A DNA stretch of 64,000 bases, taken from NCBI RefSeq assembly GCF_006716065.1, contig NZ_VFOL01000001.1:4836001-4900000 (forward strand), written 5' to 3'. This document shows, piece by piece, positions 1-9,008 of this stretch. Position 1 is the first letter of the stretch, and each line of letters opens with the position of its first letter. A program made the position numbers and the translations under genes. The notes under the pieces were generated by a model. It was not told the origin of the DNA, searched no databases, and saw only the letters and a program-made list of their open reading frames with translations. The DNA is from Salinispora arenicola. Lineage in GTDB: Bacteria > Actinomycetota > Actinomycetes > Mycobacteriales > Micromonosporaceae.

Positions 1-128
1 ATGCTCGATTTCTGCGCTGAGCAGAACATTGTCGCCGACATAGATACCATTCCGACTGCCCGCATCAACGATGCTTTGAACGGCTTCTCGCCTCCGACGC
101 ACGCTTTGTGATCGACTCCGCCACGCTG
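1..128 (+). pseudogene. C-terminal fragment of a zinc alcohol dehydrogenase, frameshifted
   Basis: The window opens inside a gene. The first frame reads MLDFCAEQNIVADIDTIP..RINDAL and then runs to a stop at 109-111. A second frame, starting near position 63, reads FERLLASDARFVIDSATL. Laid end to end they match the C-terminus of YahK-type NADP-dependent alcohol dehydrogenases (LDFCAEHGI...INxAYERLLKSDVRYRFVID). One base has been lost or gained around 75-80. After the shift the frame has no stop and runs straight into the following dioxygenase gene. It is a decayed gene or a sequencing error; its N-terminal part lies outside the window. Confidence 0.65.
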
Positions 129-185
129 AGCCAACTGGCGGCCTACCTGCCACCGCGCGACGATGGGTGTCACAGGAGACAGACA

Positions 186-1064
186 ATGTTCACGATTGAG
201 TCCTTAGGCACGGGATCGGCTGGCCGAATGGTGCGTGCCACCGATGATCGGGCGACCCCGCGCGATCTTCCCTTTGATTCGGTGGTCGATGCCCTCCGCG
301 AGTATGGCGCGTTGCTCTTCCGGGGCTTCGGGGCCGCGTCCAGCGACTTTGCCACATTCACTGACAGATTCGCCAGGGCGACGCTGGGAAGGCTTCACCT
401 CGGGCAGAACCGGCGGGAAGTCCCCGACGACGAAAATACCAGCACGGTGAACCTCGGCATGCATCATGTCGGCCCACATGCCGAGCTGGGATACAGTCCG
501 CAGCGACCGGACCTGCTTTGGTTCTACTGCGCACGACCGCCGGACAGCGGTGGCGAGACCACGCTGTTTGATGGAATTGAGGTATGGAGAAGGTTGCCTG
601 AGCCGCTGCGTGAGAAGTGTGCCACGACCGACATTGTGTATTCATTCGAGGCGGCGGGCCGGGAGGATTGGCCGCTATTCACTGGCGTGCCGGCAGATCG
701 AGACCGCACGCTTGAGCTCCTTGCCGCTGAGCGTGGCGTATCCTACACAATCAGTGATAAGGATACCATCAGCATCTCCTATCGCGTGTCAGCCGCGAAG
801 CCCAGCCGATTCCAGGGCGTGCCGGCCTTTGCAAACAGCATTATCCCGAATCTCTCGGGCGGGGTCACTTTTGCTGATGGAACGCCGGTGCGGTCCGGTG
901 ACCGGTTGTCCATCCTGCGTACCTGCAACGAGGTAATGACCCCGATCGCGTGGCAGCAGGGAGACATTGTTATGATCGACAACTCCCGCATGATGCACGG
1001 TCGCTTGCCCTTTTCCGACCCGTCCAGGGAAGTTCACATCCGCATGGCCGCAGCCGCGTTCTGA
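186..1064 (+). CDS. TauD/TfdA-family Fe(II)/2-oxoglutarate dioxygenase
   Basis: A 292-residue non-haem iron oxygenase that would use 2-oxoglutarate and O2 to hydroxylate a substrate in the cytoplasm. The metal triad is visible: HAE near residue 116 in the stretch HHVGPHAELGYSP, and the distal histidine in MMHGR near the C-terminus, followed by the 2-oxoglutarate arginine region REVHIRMA. The start was placed at ATG 186 because AGGAGA lies just upstream; the open frame continues further upstream only because it joins the broken dehydrogenase frame. It is the first gene of a rightward set with the MFS exporter and a condensation protein. In biosynthetic clusters this family often beta-hydroxylates amino acids; the substrate here is unknown. 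Family assignment is strong, role is inferred from context. Confidence 0.8.
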   Translation: MFTIESLGTGSAGRMVRATDDRATPRDLPFDSVVDALREYGALLFRGFGAASSDFATFTDRFARATLGRLHLGQNRREVPDDENTSTVNLGMHHVGPHAELGYSPQRPDLLWFYCARPPDSGGETTLFDGIEVWRRLPEPLREKCATTDIVYSFEAAGREDWPLFTGVPADRDRTLELLAAERGVSYTISDKDTISISYRVSAAKPSRFQGVPAFANSIIPNLSGGVTFADGTPVRSGDRLSILRTCNEVMTPIAWQQGDIVMIDNSRMMHGRLPFSDPSREVHIRMAAAAF

Positions 1065-1190
1065 AGGTCGGCCGCTGCGGGGGTGCCAGCGTGCGAAACG
1101 CGCACCCGAGGTAGGCAAGTCAGGCACCCAGATGACATCAGCTAGCTGTACCGGCCAGTCCAACGCCGGCTCGTAGGAAGCGATTCCCTC

Positions 1191-2480
1191 ATGAAATTAA
1201 ACCCCGTGGCGTACATCAAGTCGCACGTCCCTCCGCCAGGGCATCAGCGAACCTATGTGGTGAGCTACTTCATTGCCATGGTCGGCAATGGCGTTTTCCT
1301 TCCGATCTATGTGCTCTACTGCACGCAGATCGTCGGCATTTCGTATGCGCAGACCGGTCTGGCCATCACGATTGGTGGGATTGTCGGCATCCCTCTCACG
1401 CTTCTGGCCGGGGATTTGGCGGATCGCCTCGGGCCTCGTCGGTTGGTCTTGTTCGGACTGATCGGGCAGCTCCTTGGAATGGGCAGCTACGTGTTCATTC
1501 AGGGGTTTTGGTCGCTGCTGGCCATCGTCGCCAGTATGAACGTCTTCGCGTTCTCGTACTTTGCTTCCGTCGGTGCGCTAATGCGCCGGATCGGAGGCGA
1601 GAACACGGTCACGTTCCGCTCTCAAGTCAGAACGTTCGCGAACATCGGCGTCGCGCTCGGAGCGCTCTGCGCCGGCATCGGAATTCAGGTCGGCACTCCC
1701 GCCGCTTATGACGTCATGTTCCTTTCGGTCGCAGGCGCGTATCTGGTGGTAGTTCTCATCACCCTCCGAATTCCCGACTACCGACCGTTGCCCCGGCCGG
1801 AGAGCACCGAGCAGGTGAAGGTGTCGCGTTGGATAGTGTTGCGGGACAAGCCATTCATAGCCTTCGCCTTGACCGCCGGCGGTCTCACCATGTCCAACTT
1901 CGTGGTAGATCTGCTGATACCGGTGTGGATCGTGGTGCACACCGCGGCGCCGGCTTGGGCGGTCACCGTGGTCTACCTCGTCAATACCGGATTGACCATT
2001 CTGCTCCAGATGCGGCTGAGCAAGAACGTCAAGAACGCCCGTCAGGGCGGGTCCGCCATGCGCCGCGCGGGCACCACACTGATGCTGGGGTACCTGGTCT
2101 TGGCCGCGATGACGGGCCAGTCGGTGGTGCTCGCCACGGTCCTGGTCATCACCGGCGCCGTGCTGCTCACGCTGGCCGAGATCTGGCTGGTATCCGGCAG
2201 GTTCGCGTTGGAGTTCAATCTGCCGCCAGCTTATGCCCAAGGGCAGTACGACGGCCTGCTGACCATGGTGACCACGTTAAGCATCACGGCAGCACCGATG
2301 GTGCTGATTGGCGTCGTGCTGGCCCTGGGCGTCCCCGGCTGGATTGGCCTTGGCCTGTTCTTCCTCCTGCTCGGGCTGCTCAGCCCCGCCATCGCGGCCT
2401 GGGGGGAGCGCACGCGCCCGAAGGAGACGACCCCGACACAGGCGGGTGCGGTGGGCGCTGCCGGTGTCCGCGCCAGCTGA
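1191..2480 (+). CDS. MFS transporter, probable product exporter
   Basis: A 429-residue membrane protein with about twelve hydrophobic segments and a charged cytoplasmic loop near the middle (around residues 190-215). The loop after the second helix reads AGDLADRLGPRRLVLFGL, the signature loop of the major facilitator superfamily. The N-terminal segment carries PPGHQRTYVVSYF ahead of the first helix. It starts 126 bp after the dioxygenase and is followed 98 bp later by a condensation gene, so the three are probably co-transcribed. Such transporters in biosynthetic clusters usually export the product and give self-resistance by proton antiport. The substrate cannot be read from sequence. Confidence 0.82.
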   Translation: MKLNPVAYIKSHVPPPGHQRTYVVSYFIAMVGNGVFLPIYVLYCTQIVGISYAQTGLAITIGGIVGIPLTLLAGDLADRLGPRRLVLFGLIGQLLGMGSYVFIQGFWSLLAIVASMNVFAFSYFASVGALMRRIGGENTVTFRSQVRTFANIGVALGALCAGIGIQVGTPAAYDVMFLSVAGAYLVVVLITLRIPDYRPLPRPESTEQVKVSRWIVLRDKPFIAFALTAGGLTMSNFVVDLLIPVWIVVHTAAPAWAVTVVYLVNTGLTILLQMRLSKNVKNARQGGSAMRRAGTTLMLGYLVLAAMTGQSVVLATVLVITGAVLLTLAEIWLVSGRFALEFNLPPAYAQGQYDGLLTMVTTLSITAAPMVLIGVVLALGVPGWIGLGLFFLLLGLLSPAIAAWGERTRPKETTPTQAGAVGAAGVRAS

Positions 2481-2578
2481 CACCGACAGCGACTGAACGA
2501 TTCGGCGCGGCTGGCCGCTGGCCCGCTTGCCGTGCTGGCTGAGGACGGTGCTCCTGCCGATGAAGGGACGACAGCCCG

Positions 2579-3964
2579 ATGACCACCGAACAACAACACC
2601 CGCCGGCTGGTGACGCGGTAACGAGGCGTCAGCTCTCGGCCAACCAGGACTTCCTGTGTGTCTTCGACCGGGGCGACGACCTCGGCGTGTTCGGTCCTAG
2701 GCAAATCATCGTTGCCGGCTGGCGCATGCATGGTCAGCTGGACGTAGCAGCACTGCAGTTGGCGTTGAACGATGTCGTCGCGCGGCACGAGGGGTTGCGT
2801 ACCGTCATCGTCCGGGACGAGGGTGACCGTCATGCCCGGGTCCGTCCGCCGAGTCCGGTGGAGCTGACGGTCGAGGACTTGTCCACAACAGTGGGCGACA
2901 CGGGCCGTGAACGTCACGCCCACGAGTTCCTCAATGATGTGGAGGGGGGGCGGTGCGACCCAACGCGAATGCCGCTACTGCGGGCTGTGCTGGGGCGATT
3001 CGACGACGACGACGCGGTACTGGCGCTGGTCACCCACCACACGGTCAGTGACGCCTGGTCTATGCATCTGATCATGCGTGACGTCGCCGTCTGCTACGCG
3101 CGACGCCGTGGACTGCCGGCGCCCGAGCTGCCGGAAATACGCCAGTACGGCGAGTACGCGAGCTGGCAGCAGCAGGCGCTCGACGACAAGTCCGTGGCCA
3201 GCGCGTTCGAGTATTGGAGGGCCAAGCTGGCGGGTGGGAGGTTCGTCACCCTTCCTACCGACCGACCCAGGAAACTGGAGGTCCCGCCGGTCTATTCGGT
3301 GTACCGCTTCTTGTTCGATCGGCAGCTGATCAGCGCCACCACTGCATTGGCCAAAGCCATGAGTTGCTCGCCATTTATGGTCCTCTACGCGTGCTTCAAC
3401 CTGTTTCTGCACCGCAGGACGGGGGTGAGTGACATCGTCGCACCGATCCTCACCTCCGGTCGCACCGAGCCGGAGTTCGAGCAGACGGTGGGGCCGTTTT
3501 TCAACTATATACCGATCCGGACGGATATAACGGGTTGCGTGACCTTCCGGGATTTGGTGAACCGGACCCGGGCCCCACTGCTGGAAGCATACTCCTACGA
3601 ACTGCCATTCCGCGAGATCGCGGCTCAGGCCGAGCCCGAACTGATGCAACAGCCGATCATGAACACCAGTGGCGTGACCACCGGGTTCGAGGTCTTCCAG
3701 CACCCACAGACAGTGGACGGCATGATTATCGGCGATGTACGCTACACCGCCCTCCGTCGACGCTTGATATCCGCCTCGGACACCTCGGAAATCCCGGACG
3801 GCAACCTGTGGGACTTCGATCTGGACCCGGCTGGCGATCTGGTTGGCCTCGCGAAGTTCAACAGCCTCGACTTTGACGACTCGACCATCGTCGCGATGGT
3901 CGACGAGTACCGGGAATACCTGGAGGCATCGGTGGGAGCACCGGACTCGGCCCTGCCGCGCTGA
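2579..3964 (+). CDS. free-standing NRPS condensation protein
   Basis: A 461-residue stand-alone condensation-domain protein. The catalytic HHxxxD motif is intact (LVTHHTVSDAWS, near residue 145) and the two chloramphenicol-acetyltransferase-like halves are both present, with DVVARHEGLRT early and the latch region VGPFFNYIPIRTD in the second half. No carrier or adenylation domain is attached, so it must act in trans on carrier-bound or soluble substrates, forming an amide or ester bond. It is last in the rightward operon and ends 56 bp before a strong inverted repeat. A second free condensation protein at 7458-8864 differs in sequence and is not a recent duplicate. Confidence 0.85.
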   Translation: MTTEQQHPPAGDAVTRRQLSANQDFLCVFDRGDDLGVFGPRQIIVAGWRMHGQLDVAALQLALNDVVARHEGLRTVIVRDEGDRHARVRPPSPVELTVEDLSTTVGDTGRERHAHEFLNDVEGGRCDPTRMPLLRAVLGRFDDDDAVLALVTHHTVSDAWSMHLIMRDVAVCYARRRGLPAPELPEIRQYGEYASWQQQALDDKSVASAFEYWRAKLAGGRFVTLPTDRPRKLEVPPVYSVYRFLFDRQLISATTALAKAMSCSPFMVLYACFNLFLHRRTGVSDIVAPILTSGRTEPEFEQTVGPFFNYIPIRTDITGCVTFRDLVNRTRAPLLEAYSYELPFREIAAQAEPELMQQPIMNTSGVTTGFEVFQHPQTVDGMIIGDVRYTALRRRLISASDTSEIPDGNLWDFDLDPAGDLVGLAKFNSLDFDDSTIVAMVDEYREYLEASVGAPDSALPR

Positions 3965-4020
3965 GGACGTTGCCGCACGGCAACCCGTCCTGGGCCTGGC
4001 GGGCGGAGTCATGACATCGG

Positions 4021-4062
4021 GCAACTCCTGGTAGAACGGCGTTCCGTCCTACCAGGAGTTGC
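4021..4062. terminator. bidirectional hairpin terminator between convergent genes
   Basis: A perfect 14-bp inverted repeat (GCAACTCCTGGTAG and its complement) with a 14-nt loop sits between the rightward condensation gene and the leftward solute-binding-like gene. There is no clear T tract, as is common in high-GC actinobacteria. Confidence 0.7.
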
Positions 4063-4154
4063 GTCGGCTGAACCTCAGTGGGCGGGTCGTCCGCGGAGGG
4101 GCCGGGGCTTGGTGATGTCGTCGCGGGCGTGGATGTTCGTCGGGCAGGTTCGGA

Positions 4155-5525
4155 TCAGCCTGCTTTGAGTACGTCCGGGGTCACCGGTGGGTAGGCAAGG
4201 GCCGCTCCGTTGTGACGGTCGAGCAACGCCTCCGCTTCCTCGGCCGCAGCGCGGAAGCGGATCGCCGGATCGGCTCCCCTAAGCAGCACGTCCTCCATCG
4301 CGTAAGTGATAACGGTATTGATGCCGTTGAGATTGCCCACCACCGGACCGGCCGCTGCCGGCGTCCGCTCCGCTGAAGCAACCTGCTCCGCAGCAATGCG
4401 GAAGCCGGGGTGTGGCTCCACGCAGTCGTCCGCCATCGCTCGTCGGTACGCCTGCTCGGTCACCGGCAGCGAACGATCATACATGCGGGCCACCGCGTGC
4501 TGCGGGTTGAGCTGGTGCTGGAGGAAGGCGAGCGCACCGTCCTCCTTTTCTTTCGGAAGTCCGGCGGTCAGGAAGAAAGACTGGCCGCCGACGGGCCCGC
4601 CAGGCGAGGACAGTTCGTTGTAGCGCGGCAGATGGCCCACCACCAGCTCGAAACCGGCTTCGGCGGCCATGTCTCCCATGAGTTGGCCAACCGCCGATGA
4701 TGTGACAACAAATGCGACTTCCCGACGCGCGAACGCCTCCATGGCGGCGAAGTAGTCGCGTGGCTCACCGGTGTAGTGGTAGTAGCCGCTGTCGTGCATG
4801 CCCTGCCACCAACGTACATAGTTGAGCATCTCAGGAGAATCGATGAACAGTCGGGTAGACCGACCTGTCCGGCCGTTGCCGTTGTTGCTGAACAATCCGC
4901 CCTGACCGGCGATCTCCATGTGGAACAGCCAGCCGTAGATGGGCCAGCTGACGCCGTGCGCGGGGCGGTCTGGCAGCTCGGCGATGGCGGCGCATGCGGC
5001 TGTCAATTCCTGCCACGTCGCCGGCATTCGTTCGACACCTGCGCGTTCGAGCATCCCCTTGTTACCGAAAAGGATGTTGGTCGTCACGACCGTCGGTATG
5101 GAAGTCAGCTCGCCGCCCGTGCTGTAGTAGTTACGCACGGCGGGAAGGAGGTCCTTGATGACCACCGGCTCCCCGAGGATCCTCGTCCGACCTCCGATCG
5201 CGCGCTGAATTGAAACGAACAGCGGATCACCGTTGTGGGCGCGCATGTCGAGCGCCGTCTGGGTCGACGAGTAGAGATACTCCGCGATGTCCGGCGGACT
5301 ACCGTGCGCGACGGCTTCGGCAACCGCATCCGGTAGTAGGCGGAAGTCTATCTTGCGGATCCGGACATCATACTTCGGGTATTTCCGGTTGAAAGAATCT
5401 GCGGCATTCACTATCGGCTCGCCAAAGTCTGGAAGCGAATGCTCGTCCGTGCCTTGGAACTTGGGACTATCCGCAAGCCATACCTCGATTGATATCGGCT
5501 TGTCGGTTGCGGTCGAGTCTGACAC
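4155..5525 (-). CDS. family 1 solute-binding-protein homologue lacking a signal peptide
   Basis: A 456-residue protein with the fold signature of ABC sugar-binding proteins (UgpB/MalE family 1): GSPPDIAEYLYSSTQ near residue 97, LTSIPTVVTTNILFGNK near 140, then the family's typical PATWQELTAAC stretch, and the C-terminal hinge region GGQSFFLTAGLPKEKED. The expected secretion signal and lipobox are absent: the N-terminus is MSDSTATDKPISIEVWLAD, so it should stay in the cytoplasm. The GTG start has GGAGG seven bases upstream. No ABC permease or ATPase gene is nearby. It lies inside the biosynthetic cluster, so it may bind an intermediate or product, but that is inference only. Confidence 0.7.
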   Translation of the reverse strand: MSDSTATDKPISIEVWLADSPKFQGTDEHSLPDFGEPIVNAADSFNRKYPKYDVRIRKIDFRLLPDAVAEAVAHGSPPDIAEYLYSSTQTALDMRAHNGDPLFVSIQRAIGGRTRILGEPVVIKDLLPAVRNYYSTGGELTSIPTVVTTNILFGNKGMLERAGVERMPATWQELTAACAAIAELPDRPAHGVSWPIYGWLFHMEIAGQGGLFSNNGNGRTGRSTRLFIDSPEMLNYVRWWQGMHDSGYYHYTGEPRDYFAAMEAFARREVAFVVTSSAVGQLMGDMAAEAGFELVVGHLPRYNELSSPGGPVGGQSFFLTAGLPKEKEDGALAFLQHQLNPQHAVARMYDRSLPVTEQAYRRAMADDCVEPHPGFRIAAEQVASAERTPAAAGPVVGNLNGINTVITYAMEDVLLRGADPAIRFRAAAEEAEALLDRHNGAALAYPPVTPDVLKAG

Positions 5526-5546
5526 AGCGCCCTCCGCGGTTCTGTG

Positions 5547-5552
5547 ACTATA
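5547..5552 (-). promoter_or_regulatory. possible -10 box of the solute-binding-like gene
   Basis: TATAGT on the minus strand lies in an AT-rich patch (5545-5575) that is unusual here and is 21 bases ahead of the GTG start. No convincing -35 element was seen. Confidence 0.3.
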
Positions 5553-5760
5553 TTATTCGACATTGACATTAGGCGTGCGTAGTCGCATCCTTTCGATTGC
5601 TTCAAGTGGAGGTGAGAGGAGTTCGCCTCCGGCCGCTTGACGCGATGACATTCAGCCCTCGGGAGCCGGTGACAAGAAACGTGAAGCGGTGCCTACCGTG
5701 GTAGGGCAGCTCCGGTGAGAGAACTTGCGGTTGATTGAGGTCGCCGCGTCGGTGAACCGG

Positions 5761-7215
5761 CTACACCACGTCCTCGAGATTCAACAATTCTCTGACACTC
5801 CGCCGGTCGACCTTCCCGCCCGGAAGCAGTGGCAGCGACGGCAGGGCCACCACACGGTCGGGTAGATCCGCACCGAGCGGGGCCCGCAGCTTTCGGCGCA
5901 GTTCCGCAGCGGCGGCCGGATCCGGGCCGGCCACGGCCAGCACGATGGCGCTGTCGGACGCGAGCTGCAGGCAGCACGCCGCTCGGACCTCGGGCAGTTC
6001 CGTCGCCGCCGCCTCGATGCGGCCAATATCCACAAAAGCGCCTCGGCGCTTAACCAATGAGTCCACTCGACCGGCAACGACCAGGTTTCCCACTGGATCG
6101 AGCAGGCCACGGTCCTGAGTCTGGAACCGGGTGATGCCACGCTCTCGGCGCAGCCGCCTCAGATCGTCGGGCGAGCAGGTTTCCGACAGGTACCCGAGCG
6201 ATCCGTGCGGAGTCGAGATCACGACCACACGAGTGTCGCCGTATTCGCTGGGCGGCCCCAAGGATACGAGTTCGACCTCACCGCCTGGCAGTGGACGGCC
6301 GACGGGCTGTAGACCGGTGCCGCAGTCAGCCGGAACCTCGTAATGGAACCGAGCGAGTGTGGTCTCGGTCGGCCCGTACAGGTTTACGACCCGGGTGCGC
6401 GGCGCGGCCTGGCGCCAACGCCGTACGTGCCGCCCGTACAACGGTTCGCCGGCGAACAGCGTGTGGGCCAGCACGTCCAGGGTCGGCCCGGCCGCGTCGA
6501 GCCATCTCGCGCTCAGGCTCGGCACCGCGTGCAGGACCTCGATGCCATGGTCCGCCAGCCAGGGCAGCACCGCTGGCGGCGCGAACCGGACGGTTCGGTC
6601 CGCGACGTGCAGTTCCCCGCCAGCGCACAGGGGAAGCAGCAGATCGCGGTAGACCACGTCGAACGCGGGTGAGGTCAGCATCGCGACGCGGGTACCGGGC
6701 CGCACGTCCAGTCGGGCGATCTCCCAGTCGACGAAGGCTAGCAGCCCGGCGGCCTGCCCTACGATGCCCTTGGGCATGCCCTGGGTCCCGGAGGAGAAGG
6801 CCAGGTAGCCGGCCTCAGGGGGCAGCGTCCGAGGGTTCGCGTCCTCGGTTGGCCTGACCTCGTCCTCGTCGGCCCGCAGTAGCGCCGCGGGCCGGACTGC
6901 GGCGAGCTGGGACTGCGGCAGCGCCTCGTCGAGGAGCAGCGGCACCAGGCCGGCCGCCCGAGCGCCCAAAAACGCCGGTGGTAGGCCGGTTCCACTACCA
7001 GAAAGTATCGTGACCAGGGCGCCGGCCGGTAGGCCGAGCGACAGACAGCGCTGCTGCCACGCGTTCACCCGGCGCCACAGCTCCCGGTAGTCGAGCGCCT
7101 CGGTCGCGCTGACGACGGCCGTACGCTCGGGGTGCCGAGCCACGATCCGGCCGACGCGGTCAACCACCGGACAGCCTCCGGCTGAGGCCATCACGTTGCC
7201 GGCCGCAAGGGGCAT
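5761..7215 (-). CDS. free-standing adenylation enzyme
   Basis: A 484-residue amino-acid adenylation enzyme with no carrier domain. Core motifs are in order: LAFSSGTQGMPKG (A3), NLYGPTETT (A5), TQDRG (A7), GRVDSLVKRRGAFVDIGRIE (A8) and the A10 lysine in LPGGKVDRRS. It would make an aminoacyl-AMP and load a carrier in trans; the only carrier domain seen in the cluster is the one in the protein at 10786-12567. The aspartate that binds the substrate amino group is present (SPAFDVVYR), so an alpha-amino acid is expected. Reading the other pocket positions gives roughly D-V-R-H-L-A-L-L-A, which I cannot assign. Start could also be ATG 7191; neither has a clear ribosome site. N- and C-lobes are full length. 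Confidence 0.82.
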   Translation of the reverse strand: MPLAAGNVMASAGGCPVVDRVGRIVARHPERTAVVSATEALDYRELWRRVNAWQQRCLSLGLPAGALVTILSGSGTGLPPAFLGARAAGLVPLLLDEALPQSQLAAVRPAALLRADEDEVRPTEDANPRTLPPEAGYLAFSSGTQGMPKGIVGQAAGLLAFVDWEIARLDVRPGTRVAMLTSPAFDVVYRDLLLPLCAGGELHVADRTVRFAPPAVLPWLADHGIEVLHAVPSLSARWLDAAGPTLDVLAHTLFAGEPLYGRHVRRWRQAAPRTRVVNLYGPTETTLARFHYEVPADCGTGLQPVGRPLPGGEVELVSLGPPSEYGDTRVVVISTPHGSLGYLSETCSPDDLRRLRRERGITRFQTQDRGLLDPVGNLVVAGRVDSLVKRRGAFVDIGRIEAAATELPEVRAACCLQLASDSAIVLAVAGPDPAAAAELRRKLRAPLGADLPDRVVALPSLPLLPGGKVDRRSVRELLNLEDVV

Positions 7216-7457
7216 CGATGGGGCAGCGCTAGGGCGTCTGACGGCGGCAAACCGCCCTCACCGCCAGCACATGTCCATGTCTCCATGCTCTACCGGCCTC
7301 CATTTCTGTTCGGGGCGCCGGGACCCAACGAGCAGGTTGACCGACGCGGCCGCTGATGCTGCGAGGGCAGCCGAGTCAACGAGGTCGAGGACCTGGTGCG
7401 CGACGTCCGAAGCCCGTCCGTGCCGGCCGAGCCCCGACCCGTGCGCCGTGGCGGTGG

Positions 7458-8864
7458 CTACTGGGTCTTCCAGGACCCATCTGGACGATCAGCAATCTCC
7501 AGAACCAGGCTGACGAAGTCCGAGCCCCAGCGCTCGACCGTGTCCGCGTCGAGCATGTCGGGTTCGTACTCGATGACGCACCGAAATGCGCCCGACGGGA
7601 GCAGCACCAAACTCCACATGCACGAACCACGATGGAACATCGTCGGTAGGTCCTCCGGCCAGGGCACCGACTCCACGCGGTCGGCGAACTGGATGTCGGA
7701 CAGGGTCACCGATGCCCTGGCGTAGTTGAAGGCAATCGGCGCGACCTGGGAATCCTCGAAGCTCCTCATCAGCTCGGGGGCCAGTTCAAGGACCGTACCG
7801 AACGGAATCTGGTGCTGATGGGCATCCATGCTGGCCTTCCGCGCGACGAGCATGAGATCCCGAAAGCTCCGGCAGTTACCGAAGTCGAGTCGTATGGGAA
7901 CGAGGTTGGCGAAGAATCCGATGGTGTTGTGAAAGTCCCGGACTTGGCGACCGTTGTCTACCGTCAGCAGCGTGATGTTGGACGAACCGCGAATCCTTTC
8001 CGCAAGCACCATGCTGGCGGCCACAAGCAGATGCCAGGGTGTGCAGCGGTTCTGCCGAGCACTTGCGATGACCTTCGCGAAGTCACGTGAATCGATCAGG
8101 AAGTTGCTGACCGCACTACGCGGAGTCAGGGTATCGGGGCCATGGGGCCGATCGGCCGGCATTGTGTACATCTCGGCCCCGGCCAGTTTCTCCGTCCAAA
8201 AATTGCGGGCCTTCGCCGCCTTGTCGCTCTGGAGGAACTCCTGCTCCCAGGTAACGAATTCGCGGTACTGCACCGGGATCGGAAGTGCGTGCGGTGTGCC
8301 GCTTATCCTGGCTTTGTAGCAGGCCGATAATTCACGGCGGAGTATGCCGGCGGACCAGTTGTCGCCGAACAGGTGGTGGGTGATGAGAGTGAGTACGGCA
8401 TCACGGTCGTCGAACCGGTGAAGGGCAGCCCGCAGCGATGGCACAGCGGTGAAGGAAAGCAGTTCGTCGTGTAACTTGACGTACTGGTCGACGGCCAACT
8501 CGTCACGTGAACGACCGGGGGTCACAGGGATATCGTGCACCGTGAGCGGCACCGGCAGGGGTGACAATACCTCCTGAAATCCGAGACTGCCGTCCGTCTC
8601 ACTGTAGTTGATTCGGGTGCGCAGGGACTCGTGTCGGGCCACCACATCGTCGAGTGCGCCCTGAAGGGCGTCGAGCCGTACCTCCCCTCGCACCCGGAGC
8701 GCCAATCGAATAACGTGTCTGGGTGAGCGCTCCGTGTGCTGGGGGTCTTTCTGTCGAGACGTCAGCGGATAGCGGTTAGTGGCGTCAATTTCCTTTGATC
8801 GGCGCACTGCGAGACTCCGTTTCTCAGTCGTCACGCGACCGGCGATGGTCGGATAAATCCGCAC
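7458..8864 (-). CDS. second free-standing NRPS condensation protein
   Basis: A 468-residue stand-alone condensation protein. The conserved fold begins at YPLTSRQKD near residue 32; the first 30 residues are a non-conserved extension. The catalytic HHxxxD is present as LITHHLFGDNWS near residue 175 and DDVVARHESLRTRI near 70. The second half shows TIGFFANLVPIRLDF, the latch region. No other domain is attached. It is 242 bp upstream of the free adenylation gene and in the same direction. With one carrier in the cluster and two trans condensation proteins, each may join a different partner (amino acid, acyl group or ligase product). The GTG start is uncertain because its ribosome site is weak. 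Confidence 0.83.
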   Translation of the reverse strand: MRIYPTIAGRVTTEKRSLAVRRSKEIDATNRYPLTSRQKDPQHTERSPRHVIRLALRVRGEVRLDALQGALDDVVARHESLRTRINYSETDGSLGFQEVLSPLPVPLTVHDIPVTPGRSRDELAVDQYVKLHDELLSFTAVPSLRAALHRFDDRDAVLTLITHHLFGDNWSAGILRRELSACYKARISGTPHALPIPVQYREFVTWEQEFLQSDKAAKARNFWTEKLAGAEMYTMPADRPHGPDTLTPRSAVSNFLIDSRDFAKVIASARQNRCTPWHLLVAASMVLAERIRGSSNITLLTVDNGRQVRDFHNTIGFFANLVPIRLDFGNCRSFRDLMLVARKASMDAHQHQIPFGTVLELAPELMRSFEDSQVAPIAFNYARASVTLSDIQFADRVESVPWPEDLPTMFHRGSCMWSLVLLPSGAFRCVIEYEPDMLDADTVERWGSDFVSLVLEIADRPDGSWKTQ

Positions 8865-9008
8865 TACGGGCGGTAGTAATGCGCGGACCCAATGGCAGGC
8901 TCGACAGTTGATTCATCGAACCCATCCGGCCTCGTTCGCAGTCCGGCGGGCCGCAAGGGCGGATGGGATGTACAGATCTCGTGCAGTTCGGGTTGAGGCG
9001 CCTCATTC

